A program made the position numbers and the translations under genes. Shown here in pieces: positions 13,832 through 25,012 of a stretch of 64,000 nucleotides of DNA. Below the pieces are notes generated by a model. That model was not told the origin of the DNA and ran no database searches. It worked only from the letters and a program-made list of their open reading frames with translations. The stretch spans positions 84,345-148,344 of the forward strand of contig MZZL01000137.1 in NCBI GenBank assembly GCA_002749535.1, written 5' to 3'. Each line of letters starts with the position of its first letter. Within the stretch, counting starts at the first letter, position 1. Source of the stretch: Apophysomyces variabilis. Lineage: Eukaryota; Mucoromycota; Mucoromycetes; Mucorales; Mucoraceae.

Positions 13832-14926
13832 TTATTCGTCCTCGTCTTCCGAAGGTGCCTCTTCTTCCTCTTTGGATACACCTGTCCTTCTCAAAAGAGA
13901 AAAGTAAAGTGGTCCCCATCCATCCGTTTTGTCCGGCAGGACGATCCAGCCGTATTTTGTCTTTTCACCCATGGGCCATCGCTGCTTGATCACTTCCACG
14001 GGTATCTTTCCCTTCCGAACCATTTTCTTGATGACCTTGTCATTCTCGACAGAACTGATCGAACATGTACCATAAAGCACATAGCCACCCACGCGAACTG
14101 AATGCACAGCAGCTTTCAAGAGTGACAACTGACGCTTCGCATTCACCACCGTACGTTTAGGAGACCATTGCTCAAACTCCTTTTTATCGTGTAAAAGATG
14201 TCGTTCAGAAGAACAAGGCGCATCCAGTAAAACCTTATCGTACTGTTCCGGCTCACCATACCATTGTGTACCATCTTTGCCCGTCACCGTGATCGTCTCC
14301 CCTATCATCTCGGCTGGTAAATAATCGTCCATCACCTGTCTCAGTCGCCGCCGACGGTCCTGCGATATTTCGTTCGAAGTCAAAGTGCCATAGTTTTCCA
14401 GACGTTGCAAAATCGCCAGCGATTTCCCACCTGGGGCTGCACAAAGGTCTAAAACACGGTCGTCCGGTTGGATGTCCAACGCTTCCGTGGCCAAGACAGA
14501 GCCTGCGTCCAGGATAAAGTAATCCTTTCGGTTCGTTCGATCTTTTGACGGTGGTGGATACCGCTCGCCTGTGTTGGAAGCAAAACAAGGAATGGATAAA
14601 TACGGTAGTCGTTCAAGCCCCTCGATCGTTTCCAGTTTTGCCTTCACATCCTCTGGATCCGCGTATTTGTTCACCATAAGACAATGACGCACAGGTGCAT
14701 TCAATGCATTGAGCAGATCTGGCCACCGATCGCCCCATTCGTTTTCATAAAACTTATTAAACGCGGCCGTAACAGCCTTCAATCGTTCTTGTTCACGTTG
14801 GAGCGCTTTCTCCTTGGATTTGGAGAGTGACTTTCCCTTTTTCTCGGTATTTGCTTTCTGTTGATGCTTATCATTGGGCTTCGGTGGTGCGCATAATTCG
14901 TTGTCATCTTCTATGTTTGCACTCAT
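13832..14926 (-). CDS. NSUN3/NSUN4-type RNA cytosine-5 methyltransferase
   Basis: A SAM-dependent RNA m5C methyltransferase, 364 aa, encoded without introns. The SAM-binding motif I is DLCAAPGGKSL (residues about 165-175). Motif IV is DAPCSSERHLL, with its Cys. The catalytic motif VI is YGTCSIS, and the order NSUN proteins need, Cys in both IV and VI, is kept. The RH after PCSSE and the absence of a PUA or separate RNA-binding domain point to the mitochondrial NSUN3/NSUN4 branch rather than Nop2 or NSUN2. The N-terminus is Lys-rich with many Gln and Glu and no clear mitochondrial presequence; the C-terminus is acidic (EEEEAPSEDEDE). Whether the target is rRNA or tRNA is not decided by sequence. 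Confidence 0.88.
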   Translation of the reverse strand: MSANIEDDNELCAPPKPNDKHQQKANTEKKGKSLSKSKEKALQREQERLKAVTAAFNKFYENEWGDRWPDLLNALNAPVRHCLMVNKYADPEDVKAKLETIEGLERLPYLSIPCFASNTGERYPPPSKDRTNRKDYFILDAGSVLATEALDIQPDDRVLDLCAAPGGKSLAILQRLENYGTLTSNEISQDRRRRLRQVMDDYLPAEMIGETITVTGKDGTQWYGEPEQYDKVLLDAPCSSERHLLHDKKEFEQWSPKRTVVNAKRQLSLLKAAVHSVRVGGYVLYGTCSISSVENDKVIKKMVRKGKIPVEVIKQRWPMGEKTKYGWIVLPDKTDGWGPLYFSLLRRTGVSKEEEEAPSEDEDE

Positions 14927-15164
14927 GGTTGGGGATTCACACAGCTAAGAATACACACAAAAAAATTTGCTGGAACAGCCCAACCTCTTCTCCGCTTCTC
15001 TATTGGGAAAGGGAAACCGCCTGTCAATTTTTTGGCTTTTGTTGCTTTTTTCTTTTATTGCAAGTATTGATTGCCCTATATCCTCCTCTGTATCATTACA
15101 TATCCACCACAAGGGCAATACCCATTCCGTTTAAAGGCAATAGATCGTTTTCTATCGACATTCA

Positions 15165-16333
15165 TTAATGGACTATTCTGTACTTTTTTTCCGAGTTCAT
15201 CCGCAACCGTAATTGCTGCAAACGTTCCTGTGGGCTGGGCCCATCATTCCACTGCTCCTCTTCCTCTGCTCCGGAAGGTGGTTGATAGCGAGGTGTACCA
15301 ATTTGTTCCACTGCAAAACTCGCCGAGACAGAGCCATACAGACAGGCTTCTACTGGATCCTGCCCCGACTCCACCCATCCTACTGCAAATCCGCCACAGA
15401 AGGTATTGCCCGCCCCCGTCACATCTCGGACAGGATCCATCTGCTCCCAGTAGGCTGGCACCCACTGCATTTGGTCTTTGGTAGCCACGCAACATCCCTT
15501 CTTCCCTGCCCTGATCACCACGACTTTGCGTGTGGCCTCCCGTAACCGCTGAGCACACTCCTCCGCTGTTATCTGGTCTGCAGCAGAGGCCCCGAGTAGA
15601 CTCGCCGCTTCTTCATGGTTAGGTGACACGACATCTATATGACTGGCCGCTTCTCGGAAAGCTTCCCATTCCTCGGCTAAGCACGACCACGGCACAGGTT
15701 CCCAGATAAACTGTGTGGGAGCAAAGGTATCGCTTTGACTGTTACTGCTCTCGCGTTCGCGCCATGCACGGACAATGCTGATGGCACGTGCAGGGGAAGA
15801 AATGATGTGCAGCATTCGGATAGACTGGATCCAGGCGTCCGGGAAATGGGCGGGAACGGTATGGATGATGGGATACTGATACTCAAAGTCGCTAATACGA
15901 TTAGAATTGAGAAACGTTTGAGGAGCCAAGTTGTCTTTTCCTTTCTTTTCCCTTACCGATGGTCATCCGGTCCAAAATAATTCCAACCACGCGTCGTATG
16001 CTTATCAGGATGGTCATAGGGTATCAAGGAAAGTCCAAGACTTTCCAGTTGCTTCGTCATGCCCCTAGGATGGTCAAACCCTTGTTGGACAATGTATCCT
16101 ACAGCATTGGACCGGACTGAAGGATGCCAAAGACGCATGCCTTTTATGCAATCATACATTAAAGAAAAGTCAATGAGAATAATAAGGGAGCACTTGTCAT
16201 CGGACAAACGAAACAAACCATAGATAGCATAGACACCTGCTCCTCCCAGCACATCCCTTTCTTCGGTGCCATCTTGATAGCGAATGTCATCAATTATCAA
16301 TCCGCCTGTGGAACTGTACACTGGAAGGACCAT
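15165..16333 (-). CDS. PfkB-family carbohydrate kinase-like protein (Mak32-like)
   Basis: A ribokinase-fold protein related to yeast Mak32, which is needed for stability of a dsRNA element; its biochemical reaction is unknown. Three exons (16333-16219, 16140-15957, 15891-15165) give about 341 aa. The N-terminal GGAGVYAIYG matches the substrate-lid glycine motif. Further landmarks are SPNHEEAASLLG, VVIRAGKKGCCV, and the C-terminal PfkB signature DVTGAGNTFCGGF. In active kinases that last motif reads TGAGDxF, and its Asp is the catalytic base. Here it is Asn, as I recall for Mak32-type proteins, so phosphotransfer activity is doubtful. The downstream Cys-poor tail is acidic and ends in a helical Arg/Leu segment. 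Confidence 0.82.
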
Positions 16334-16653
16334 GACCTACGTGACTTTCCGATTCAAAGATGGAAACGGCTGAAAAGCTGAAAAATGCACACAGTATTCA
16401 ACGACCTTCGTTCACTACGTAATGAACATATACGATTTAAAAGACTTAGCTACATAAAAAGCGAATTTTATATACAAGCAAATGAGGGAATGCTGTACAC
16501 TATGTTTTTTGTTTGTTTTTGTTTTCTTTTTCTTCATTTTTCGTTTTTTCTGGTTGCATGGTAAATTAAAAGACAAATGGTTTTTAAGCTATTTACATTG
16601 TGTCATGAAGGTGGACGAGGAGGAGGGAAGGAGGACTTTTTGTATTTGGTGTT
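16334..16653. other. Intergenic region between the Mak32-like and NELF-A-like genes
   Basis: Promoter side of the Mak32-like gene plus the 3' end of the next minus-strand gene, with T-rich tracts. No gene is seen. Confidence 0.4.
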
Positions 16654-18117
16654 TTAGTGTGCTGTTTCGGAAGCAGACGACACACTTGATCTTCTCCTTC
16701 CTTTGGCCCGACCTGGTCCTGCTGCTGCCGCTGCCGCTGCTCTTGCTTCTCGTTCTTGTTGTCTTGCTCGACGCTGTTCTTCCAGTGCTCGCTTTCGATC
16801 TTCCATTTGCTGTTGTCGTCTTGCCTCCTGCTGTGCCTGTAGATCTACACAATGAATTTAAACAAAAAGTTAGATTTCAAGTTTGTACAACCTCCTTTCT
16901 TTCTCTCACTCCCTTTTTCCTTTTCTCTTACCTTGTGTTGCTTTATCAATAGCATCCACATTATTCTGTTGAAGTTTTGTAGCATCATCGAAATCAATCA
17001 TTTGTGTACGTGATGGTCTCATAAATCCTTTTGGAACATCGACAGGTGTGGTTGGTGGTTTAGACTGTGTGGGGTTGAAGCGAACGGGATTGGTCTGACG
17101 TAGGAAACTCGGGCCACTTGGTCGACGCGTAGGCGGACGATTGATGAAAAGATTGGATTGTGGCCTTGCTGGCGGTCTAACCATAGATTCGCCTGTCGAA
17201 TATTTGCGAGGAGGTAGAGAACCTGGGCGAGCACCTACAGAAGGTAGACGTGTTGGTGAAGGTAGTGCTGCCGAAAAGGCGGTTGTGGTTGGGGTGACAG
17301 GAGGAGTTGTGGATAGAACATCTGTCATTTCTACAGGTTGTTCTCTCTTTTCTTCGTCACAGAGAGCTAACAGCTCGGCCAGCCTGCCTTTTCGCAGAGG
17401 CCCGCGAGGAGTGAAATGCTTTTTGATAGTAGGTCGGTTGGATCGATAGGATTCGGAGACATAAGCGACAGAAGGCCAATTTTCTGATTCCATCATGATG
17501 AACTCGTCCAGATGGAAGGCAAATCCCTGGGTTTTAACTGGATAAAGTTGTATCAAAAAGGGGACACTCTTTTTCTTCCTAATTCCTTTACACGTCTCTT
17601 CTCTTCTACTTACTGGCACCTGTTATTTTCTCCATCATAAAGTTATATGAATCGCTACTTTTGTTCCAATCTTGCAGGTTAAAGTTAAATCGATTTGTTA
17701 TTGGGAAATCTTTAAGGGCATTGCCCACAATGCGAACCCAATCATCGTCATCATCTGATGCAATTTGTAGTATCTGAAGAAATATTTTATGTTATTATTG
17801 TTTTTTCTTTTTTCAATTAATCCTGCACGTCAAGAAAAAAAAAAAAAAAAAAAAACCACAATGTTTCAAACACCGCAGAACGACAAGTTTACCCTAATCA
17901 TATTTTCTCGCAGAATAGGCAAATCGACCTTACGAACGTATAGCATAGAAAACAACACACCCAATTTGGTTGCCTTATCATAGCTGTCATATTGAGCACG
18001 TATGACATCCAATATATCATGTGTGAATTCCTGAGCCACTGTCTGCGATCGCCAACTGGTATTAACAAACTCCTCCGTTATCCATTTACGTATCCCTTCG
18101 GGTGTGGTTTTCTCCAT
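16654..18117 (-). CDS. Probable NELF-A homologue (negative elongation factor subunit A)
   Basis: NELF pauses RNA polymerase II near promoters in animals. The model has four to five exons. The N-terminal part (18117 to about 17893) is helical and contains TKLGVLFSMLYVRKVDLPIL. This lines up with the NELF-A stretch on LL(G)TL-LPR-TVDEM. It is followed by ASDDDDDWVRIVGNALKDFP, resembling the human ASLDSDPWVLMVADILKSFP, and by FNFNLQDWN. A second block, HFTPRGPLRKGRLAELLALC, matches the LTPPVKHF...LRAELL region, and MIDFDDATKLQ resembles the LLDISE element. The middle is Pro/Thr/Arg-rich. The last exon is a charged helix (QQEARRQQQMEDRKRALEEQ) ending in an Ala tract and RRRSSVSS. The assignment rests on remembered family patterns and needs a profile search. 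Confidence 0.6.
17836..17857. repeat. Homopolymer A tract (T in the sense strand) within an intron
   Basis: About 20 consecutive A on the plus strand, inside the first intron of the NELF-A-like gene, where it forms a long T tract upstream of the 3' splice site. Confidence 0.9.
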
Positions 18118-19489
18118 CGCCTACTACAGAGAACTGGAATAGATGTGTATTAAAAAAAAGAAGTTGGGAAAAGAGTGACAATGCAATTTCGACTGAAAAA
18201 AAATCTCCTGTGGAGCTTTTTATATCTTTTTGAAAAGAAAAAAAAAACCAAGTCATGGTTACACAAATCATATTTTCCCGCTGAAAAACCCAGTCGGGAC
18301 ACGACAGTACAGACACATCAGACAAGTGACAGTGTGATTGATATCTCGGTGTATAGCGTATGAGAATCTCTCTGCTACATACTGATATAGAATTCAGTTA
18401 AATAACAGCAAAGTACGGAGTCTCATACAAAAGATAAAGCAACCAAATAGTACGTAATATATTAGATTGGCAATATTGCTCGCATAACTCTGCTATCTAG
18501 ATACTATTGATCTTTGCCTGCACACTTACCGTCTTTTCTTGATAAACAACACAATAGCAGGGAGAGAATAAAGTTAGAAACAGTAGTGATGGAAGCATTT
18601 CATTCATTTTTCAGAAGAAAGAAAGTCAGGGAAGATAGCGAAAATGATGAACGTATTCGAAAGAACTGAACTAAGTATCAAACCAGCAAAGGATCCACAA
18701 ATGTCTCCGATAGCACCAAATCGGTAGTATACGAAATCCCCACTTCACAAATGTTCAGCCAACAAAGCTCATTATCGCACGTCATTCATGCTATGGAACA
18801 GGGATGAGTTGTGGTAAGCATAAATCTACTGTGTGTTTATGTTGATCAAACAGCGAAACAACAAAAAAGAAACCGTCCAGCATCCAGAAACTATCGATTT
18901 ATTCCTAATTCTGTTAATGAAAGCCAGCCAATCTACCCCTCCACGGATTTGGGCAGCTATCTTCAATAAAAGGGAGAAGACGGCAATAGTATCTTAGAAT
19001 AATCCCGCGACTACGCTTTCAGGATCATCTATGATCGTCATGTACATCAAAGTATCCTAGGGAAGATGTATCCACAAGCTTATGGGAAACGAGGGATTGT
19101 TATGCAGAAACACAATTCTATGAAAAACTCCAAAGGTATACAAGATATTTCATGGAAATCTGATGGTTATATTTCTCCATAACCCGTTTCTCAACTATTC
19201 ACAAATAGCACCAAGGAAGAATCAAATACCATTATAAAAAGCATGCCGTCAGACTTGTAATCCATGGATATGGATTTTTCAATTTCAGTAGATGCGTGTT
19301 TTAGCGACTGTTAAGGCAATCCACAGTAACGAATCTTGTTTACGCACACCTTAACTATATCCATAGACTATATCTTTTTAGTTGCTTTTTGTTACTTTTT
19401 TCTGTATTGGGAAGGCGATCCATACTGCATTGTGTGCTTTATCCATACTAAAACTATGCTTTGTCCATGCTGATCCTAATCAACCAATT
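18118..19489. other. Intergenic region, 1.4 kb
   Basis: Lies between two minus-strand genes. No open frame of interest, no repeat and no RNA gene could be recognised by eye. It includes the promoter of the NELF-A-like gene at its left end. Confidence 0.4.
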
Positions 19490-20836
19490 TCACATTCTCC
19501 AATCAGAAAACCCTTTGATGAAGCAGACTCTGTCGGTGATCTCCAATGATCGATAACCGTTGGCTCTTGCCTCTTCACCAGTAAAGAGGTAAGACATCAG
19601 TTGACCAAGGTCTTTTTCTTTTTTCCATGCTTCAATGTCATCATTAGCATAGGCAAGATCATCGATGTACTCATTCAACAGTGCTCGCTCTCCGTTGGAT
19701 GATATGTCGCCGTTTCCATGTGTTTTTGGGCACCATGCAATATGGTGAAGCATGACATGACTTCGTGGACGTTCAAAGAAAAGACTTAAAAAGTCTGTAT
19801 GCAGCAATACCCGTGATGCAGACAGGTGAATGACTTGAAGGGATGGCAGTTGTGAAGCAAAATGAGACCATGCCCGAGCAGGAGCACAACAGGGTAACCT
19901 TTCGTACATGGTAGACAATGGTTGAACACGACGAAAGGTAAGGGATAGAATGACCAGCTTATCCAGCATGGCTAGCGAGAGAATAGACCGTGTTACCAGC
20001 ACAGGGTCGATTTCATGAAGAATGAGGGCAAGGTTTTCAAGATGAGGGGAACTTTCTACAATGATTTGTACCAGGCCATAACCAAGGGAATCGGATAATG
20101 CAAGCCGCGTCAAATGACAGGACAGCAGGCGCTCGTAGAGCGGAGTGGGTATAGATGTGGCTTTGTTGAGAGAGTGTTCGATCAAGACTCGTTGGAACAA
20201 GAGACTACGCAAGGTCGGTTTGCAAAGATCGATCAGCTGATGGAGTGTATCATGCTGGATGGTACAACATAGCAGCGTCAGTGAAGTGAAGGAACGACCG
20301 TATTTTACGAATGACCGAAAATCATCATAGGTGTCTCTGCAATTCTCAAGATAAAGTTCGGAAAGCGACGGGCAAAATTGTGCAAAGAACTGCAATCCAT
20401 AAGGTTCGGAACGTGTCTTTGGATGGAAATCGATCCGCAGCGCTCGCAGATGACAAACAAGTTGAGCCATCAGTTTGGAGTTGTTCATATCAAAATGCAT
20501 GCCATTGGTCAGATCACGGCTGAGGGATCGTACGTAGTGCCCTCGCAAGTTGCTATGGAAAAGACCGCAAGTGGATAACACATCGGTAGCCATCGGTGTG
20601 TGCTCTCTCTTTCGATCATCGTCTTCGTAAGGTAAAATGAATTCTTTATCACGCCATAGATATGGTGCACACAGAAAATACAATCGACGGCAGGTGAGAG
20701 CAATCGGTTGCAGTTGATCATAATCGTAACAAGGGTACTGCCATCCTATGAAGCGGTATTTGTTATAATCTACTTTGGCTGTGATATGTATGATATCCTC
20801 CAAAATTTCGTTGGGTAGATCCAGCAACTGTGACAT
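19490..20836 (-). CDS. F-box protein with leucine-rich-repeat-like C-terminal region
   Basis: Likely substrate receptor of an SCF ubiquitin ligase. A single uninterrupted frame encodes about 448 aa from the second Met, placed right before the F-box (LLDLPNEILEDIIHI, then LQPIALTCRRLYFLCAPYLW). An in-frame Met 18 codons upstream at 20890 is also possible. After the F-box come irregular Leu-rich repeats such as LRALRIDF, LSELYLENCRD, FTSLTLLCCTI, LTRLALSDSLG and LVILSLTFRRV. Such F-box/LRR genes are an expanded, fast-evolving family in Mucorales, so no orthologue or substrate is proposed. It stands alone between intergenic stretches. Confidence 0.82.
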   Translation of the reverse strand: MSQLLDLPNEILEDIIHITAKVDYNKYRFIGWQYPCYDYDQLQPIALTCRRLYFLCAPYLWRDKEFILPYEDDDRKREHTPMATDVLSTCGLFHSNLRGHYVRSLSRDLTNGMHFDMNNSKLMAQLVCHLRALRIDFHPKTRSEPYGLQFFAQFCPSLSELYLENCRDTYDDFRSFVKYGRSFTSLTLLCCTIQHDTLHQLIDLCKPTLRSLLFQRVLIEHSLNKATSIPTPLYERLLSCHLTRLALSDSLGYGLVQIIVESSPHLENLALILHEIDPVLVTRSILSLAMLDKLVILSLTFRRVQPLSTMYERLPCCAPARAWSHFASQLPSLQVIHLSASRVLLHTDFLSLFFERPRSHVMLHHIAWCPKTHGNGDISSNGERALLNEYIDDLAYANDDIEAWKKEKDLGQLMSYLFTGEEARANGYRSLEITDRVCFIKGFSDWRM

Positions 20837-21191
20837 GAAGAAAGAGAAAGGAATGCGGTTTGCCCAGCTTTGTGAGTGCAGGCGGGACACTGACTCGTGA
20901 GAACACTTGCACGAGCCTAACCATATTTATCCTAGAAGATCAAACAGAACCGCCATTTAGTGCTGTCCCTGTCCCTCAAGAGTTGCATGAGCCCATTAGT
21001 CGATATTCGTACAAATAAGAAAACGAACTCGTTCCCTTTTTTGTTTCTTGGAGGCGAAGCTGGTTTATTTGTACCTCTTCCCAGTTCAAGGCGGTTCTTT
21101 ATGGATTTCACCTTTTTTCCCCCGTCATACGATATTCTGTATCGCCGCTAAAAATTTTCTACATGCAATAACCAAAATATTCTGTTTCCTT
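20837..21191. other. Intergenic region upstream of the F-box gene
   Basis: Short region between the F-box gene and the 3' end of the ICMT gene. No gene is seen. Confidence 0.4.
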
Positions 21192-22178
21192 CTACGGAAT
21201 CAGCGGCATTAATGACGGTGTCTTTTGTTTGTACGCTGTCCATTCAGCACCAAAGAATCGTTCTAGGGTATATTCCTCGTACTGAATTCGTTCGGAAAAG
21301 AATCGGTGAAGCCAATATACGAAAAGACCAAGACAGACCGGATTCAGCAATAGAAACTGCACACCAATGGCCCACCAATAAAATCCGAAGTACGATGGAT
21401 GGCGCATGATACTGAGGTGATAAAAACAGAAAATGAGCCGGCCGAGATATCCAGATCATTCAAAGTGGGATATATTACCTGTAGATGCCATGGGTCACAA
21501 GCACATGATCCTCTTCTTTGTGATCTACGATGATATGAGAGAAGTTATGTCTTGCTGAAAACATTGCAGTGGTGCGCACAGTCTGTCCGAGCAGGACAAG
21601 AAAGAAACCTGATCCATGATGTTCTTATTGTTACTTTGCCATAACAAGACCCTGTATTTTTTGCGTACCCAAGTAGTTCAGATATCCGAATGATTTCCAA
21701 GAAGGAAAGAAATAGTATTCTACGACAAACTCGAGAAAGCCAGCAGCATGTGCAGCGTGATAATGCAAACTATGGTTGATTAAAAATGCTGCAAAGCTAC
21801 GTCAGTAGGGCTTTTCATTTAGTTGCACCAATAGTGTAGCTTCCTCTTACAGTCAAGGGAGAGTTTATCAGGATTAAAAAGTGCTGTTGCAAGGTATTCT
21901 AGATAGTGAAATAGGGCTAAGGCAAATAAAAAGAGTCCAAACTGAGGAACATGGTGTGTAGCAATGAGAGCAAAGACTAATCCACCGCCCCCGACAAGAC
22001 CGAGCAGAAATCCGTAGGTGGCAATATTCGGTGGCGAGTTTTTGCCATCAAACAAACGGACCACCTCTCGGATTCTTCTACTTGGTGATCGCAATAGTCG
22101 AATGTTGTTGCGATGGCTCTCGCTAGATGACCGTTGCATAGTGAGAGAGACAAAGATCGATGAAAAGCAAAGGAGCAA
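21192..22178 (-). CDS. STE14: Protein-S-isoprenylcysteine O-methyltransferase (ICMT)
   Basis: An ER-membrane enzyme that methylates the prenylated C-terminal Cys of CaaX proteins such as Ras, Rho and mating pheromones. The exons are about 22178-21845, 21790-21670, then one containing VRTTAMFSARHNFSHII, and a last one from about 21408 to 21192. Conserved family strings are HYHAAHAAGF, EEDHVLVTHGIY and MRHPSYFGFYWWAIG. Also present are NPVCLGLFVYW, FFSERIQYEEYTL and FFGAEWTAYKQKTPSLMPLI, the last being the catalytic C-terminus with the RHP and E(E)xxL signatures. Multiple hydrophobic spans are visible. The start is uncertain: MQRSSSESHRNN about 13 codons downstream is an alternative to the first Met. 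Confidence 0.93.
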
Positions 22179-22799
22179 CGACTCAAAATAGGTGACATAT
22201 TACCCAGTCAGAAGAAGTCAAAAAATTGCGGGATGACAAAAAAAATTGAGAATATAGGGTTCCACGAGGTGGATCCTTAACGATGCCTCTTGTACTATGG
22301 GCATTATCTCATAGGATACTATAACAGAAGGGGTGAAAAGATGCCTCCTCATCTATTCATGTCCTGGACATGTCCCAATGAAGCATCAATCATATAGTTG
22401 CTTTTCTTACAAAGATCATAAATATCCTGTCTTGCAATGTTTAGTTTAGGTCTCTTGCATGTTGCGGTAGCTTGCACTTCGGTTTTTATGGTGCGTTTCT
22501 ATGTTTACGCAGGTGTCTCATATCGCAAAAGGGGCATACATCCGTGACAAGGAAGGAAGAAGAACTCAGCAGAGAGGCACCAGACAAGCTATGATACATA
22601 CAAGAATAACATTGTATTACTGAGAGTAACAAAGCGCATTTCAACAAGACAGAGTAATCTTAACGAATAGAAACATAGATATAATATGGATCGATTCCAT
22701 TCTCTATTTCGTATTGTATTCCAAAGTTTCATAATTAGGACTTTTTTTTTCTTGGATTAAGTTCCATTTTGAATGGGAAAGGAACATGACATGCGCGTA
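22179..22799. other. Intergenic region, 0.6 kb
   Basis: Promoter side of ICMT and 3' flank of the kinase gene. No gene is seen. Confidence 0.4.
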
Positions 22800-24499
22800 T
22801 TATGACTTTTCTGTCACTTCTTGAGACGAAAGGTTGCCAAACCAGGCATCGTCATCGTCATCCTTACTTTTCGTTTGAAAAGATGAAGATGTGCCCGCCA
22901 TCAATGGACGGTCACCAGAAATGGGTCGTTCATGTGTATCTCGTCGCTAGTGTTTTGTATCATGAGTTAATTATCCATAATCCTTTCTTTCTTGAGGTCT
23001 TTACCTTTTTGCCTCCAGTGGTTGCTTGTTGCGAATAACTGACGAAGGATGCTGCTTTTTCAACTGGTTCTGGAGTAGGTTTTGTATAATCAAAAGGTAG
23101 GAATCTATCTTCCATCATTTGCCGTTCAGGACACATATCGGCCACCGATGCTTCGTTCGGTTGGCTCTTCATCGCCACGTTCACCGTGGACCCACTTCGT
23201 TTTGGAGCCTTTTTCTTCACCTTGAGAGGGTTTTCTTCCAACAGAATTTCTTCTAGCTCATGCGTAGGATCAAAGTTAGCGCGTTTGCTCTAAAGGAACA
23301 TGGTAAGTTGAAGGGATTCACGGGGAAGCAGCATGTAAGAGGACTTACATCCGGAATGAACGGTGCATTTCCTCGTTTCATCTCAAGGTCTTCCCAACGA
23401 ATTGTTTTCAACCATGGGTGTGCCTTTAAACGTCGGAAACCATCTGAACCCACACCTAAACGCTTTTTCGGGTCGCGCGTTAACAAGCCTTTTATGAAAT
23501 CAATCGCATCTGCCGAAGCTTCATTTTCCGGAAATTCAGGGTCATCATGCAAAATGGCCTGTTGCAGTGCGTCATTTGTTTTTGCTTGAAAGGGACGCTT
23601 TTTTTTGGATTCGGAAAATAAGGTCGTTAGTTTATGCAGGTCGTTTGAAGTGAACCATGATAACGCATGTTAAATGTGTACTCACCTTGCCGAACAGCAA
23701 CTCATAACAAACGACACCAAGAGACCACCAATCGACCGATGCAAAATAACCACGTTTTTGAAGAATTTCTGGTGCCATATAAGCCATGCTACCGGCAATT
23801 GATGTCAATGGCTTTTCTTCAGTGAACCGAACGGCAATGTTAAAGTCTGTAAGGTGAGCATGTCCTTTTTCGTTCAATAAGATATTGTCAGGTTTCAGAT
23901 CTCTGCAAAAGGTTAGAGAAACCAAGGTTTAGTAAAAGAAGAAAAAAAGTTGGATTCCCATGCGACCAAGATAAAGAAGGTTTCTTTTTTACCTATGCAC
24001 TATCCGCTTTCCATGGAGGTAGTGCAGACCCAGGGAGATCTCTGCCGCATAAAATTGAACATGGTCTTCAGGCATGACACCCATTCGATCCAGATGGAAC
24101 CGTAAATCACCACCGAGCATTAGATCAATCACCATAAACATATTCTCGTCGTCTTGGAACGCATATCGTAAATTGACAATGAGATCATAATTGATCTGTT
24201 CCAGTAGACGGCGTTCCGAAATAATGTTCTCAACCGCACGCATATCGATACATTTCGCCTTGTTAATATATTTCAAGGCAAATAACTGTTTGGTGCCTTT
24301 GTGTTGAACCACACGAACTTTGCCAAAAGCACCCTTGCCAACAGATCGCAACAAAATAAAATGCGAGAGATCCACTAAATGACATTCACGTAATATAAGA
24401 GAAGGCATTAGGGATCATCAAACCCCTTTTTTTCTCCTAAGGTGACTTACCTTCACCGTCCAGATCCACTGGTTCTTCTTTGCAGCATAGAGCACCCAT
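22800..24499 (-). CDS. Serine/threonine kinase of the STK32/YANK family (AGC group)
   Basis: A membrane-anchored protein kinase. Exon 1 (24499 to about 24452) starts MGALCCKEEP, a myristoylation plus palmitoylation signal. The kinase domain has the Gly loop GKGAFGKVRVV, the VAIK-like Lys in FALKYINKAK and the catalytic loop split by an intron (HR/DLKPDNILL). The metal motif is TDFNIA, and the activation segment carries SMAYMAPEILQKRGY. The DFN in place of DFG is typical of STK32. The AGC-type C-lobe contains DFIKGLLTRDPKKRLGVG and HPWLKTIRWEDLEMKR, followed by a short tail with NFDP. The last exon ends in an acidic DDDDDAWFGNLSSQE. The stop is at 22800-22802. Confidence 0.9.
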
Positions 24500-25012
24500 T
24501 AATTATAAGTTATTTTCTTTAGAGGACAAAGATTTACAGCGATCAATACGCGTGAGTGATGAAGAGATAGATAATATTAGAAAGAAAAAACGGATTATTA
24601 TAATAGGAAATTGATCAAGAAAAGTACTAGCAAGCTGCAGGCATGAAAATGAGTACAGAATAAAGAAAGAGGGGAAGAAGAAAAAAAAAAGGAAGAAGAG
24701 GGAAGAAAGAAAAGGGTATATCTCAACTTTTTTTTTTCTTTTTGCACTTGTCCTCACTGTCACCTCAAGCGAAACGACGATACTCTTGGTTCTCTTCTCG
24801 CTTCATTCCCCCCCCCAACGCTTGGCCCCCTCTGATCCTTAACCTCCCTAAAAAAAGTTGGATAAAGCATGGCCGAGTGTACTTGCCCTGTGGAGTGTAC
24901 CAAAAGTCTAAGTCCTTGTATCACCTTACAAAACTGACAGAATCAAAAAATCCTAATGCGGGCTATTGACTTATCCTTTCCCTTTTTCCCACTCAACCCA
25001 ATCATAACTATT
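24500..25012. other. Divergent promoter region between the STK32-like and VRL1-like genes
   Basis: Strongly purine-rich on the plus strand (about 24570-24750, many AAGA/GGAAG runs) and followed by a C-run (about 24809-24817). This is presumably the 5' leader of the kinase. No gene is seen. Confidence 0.5.
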
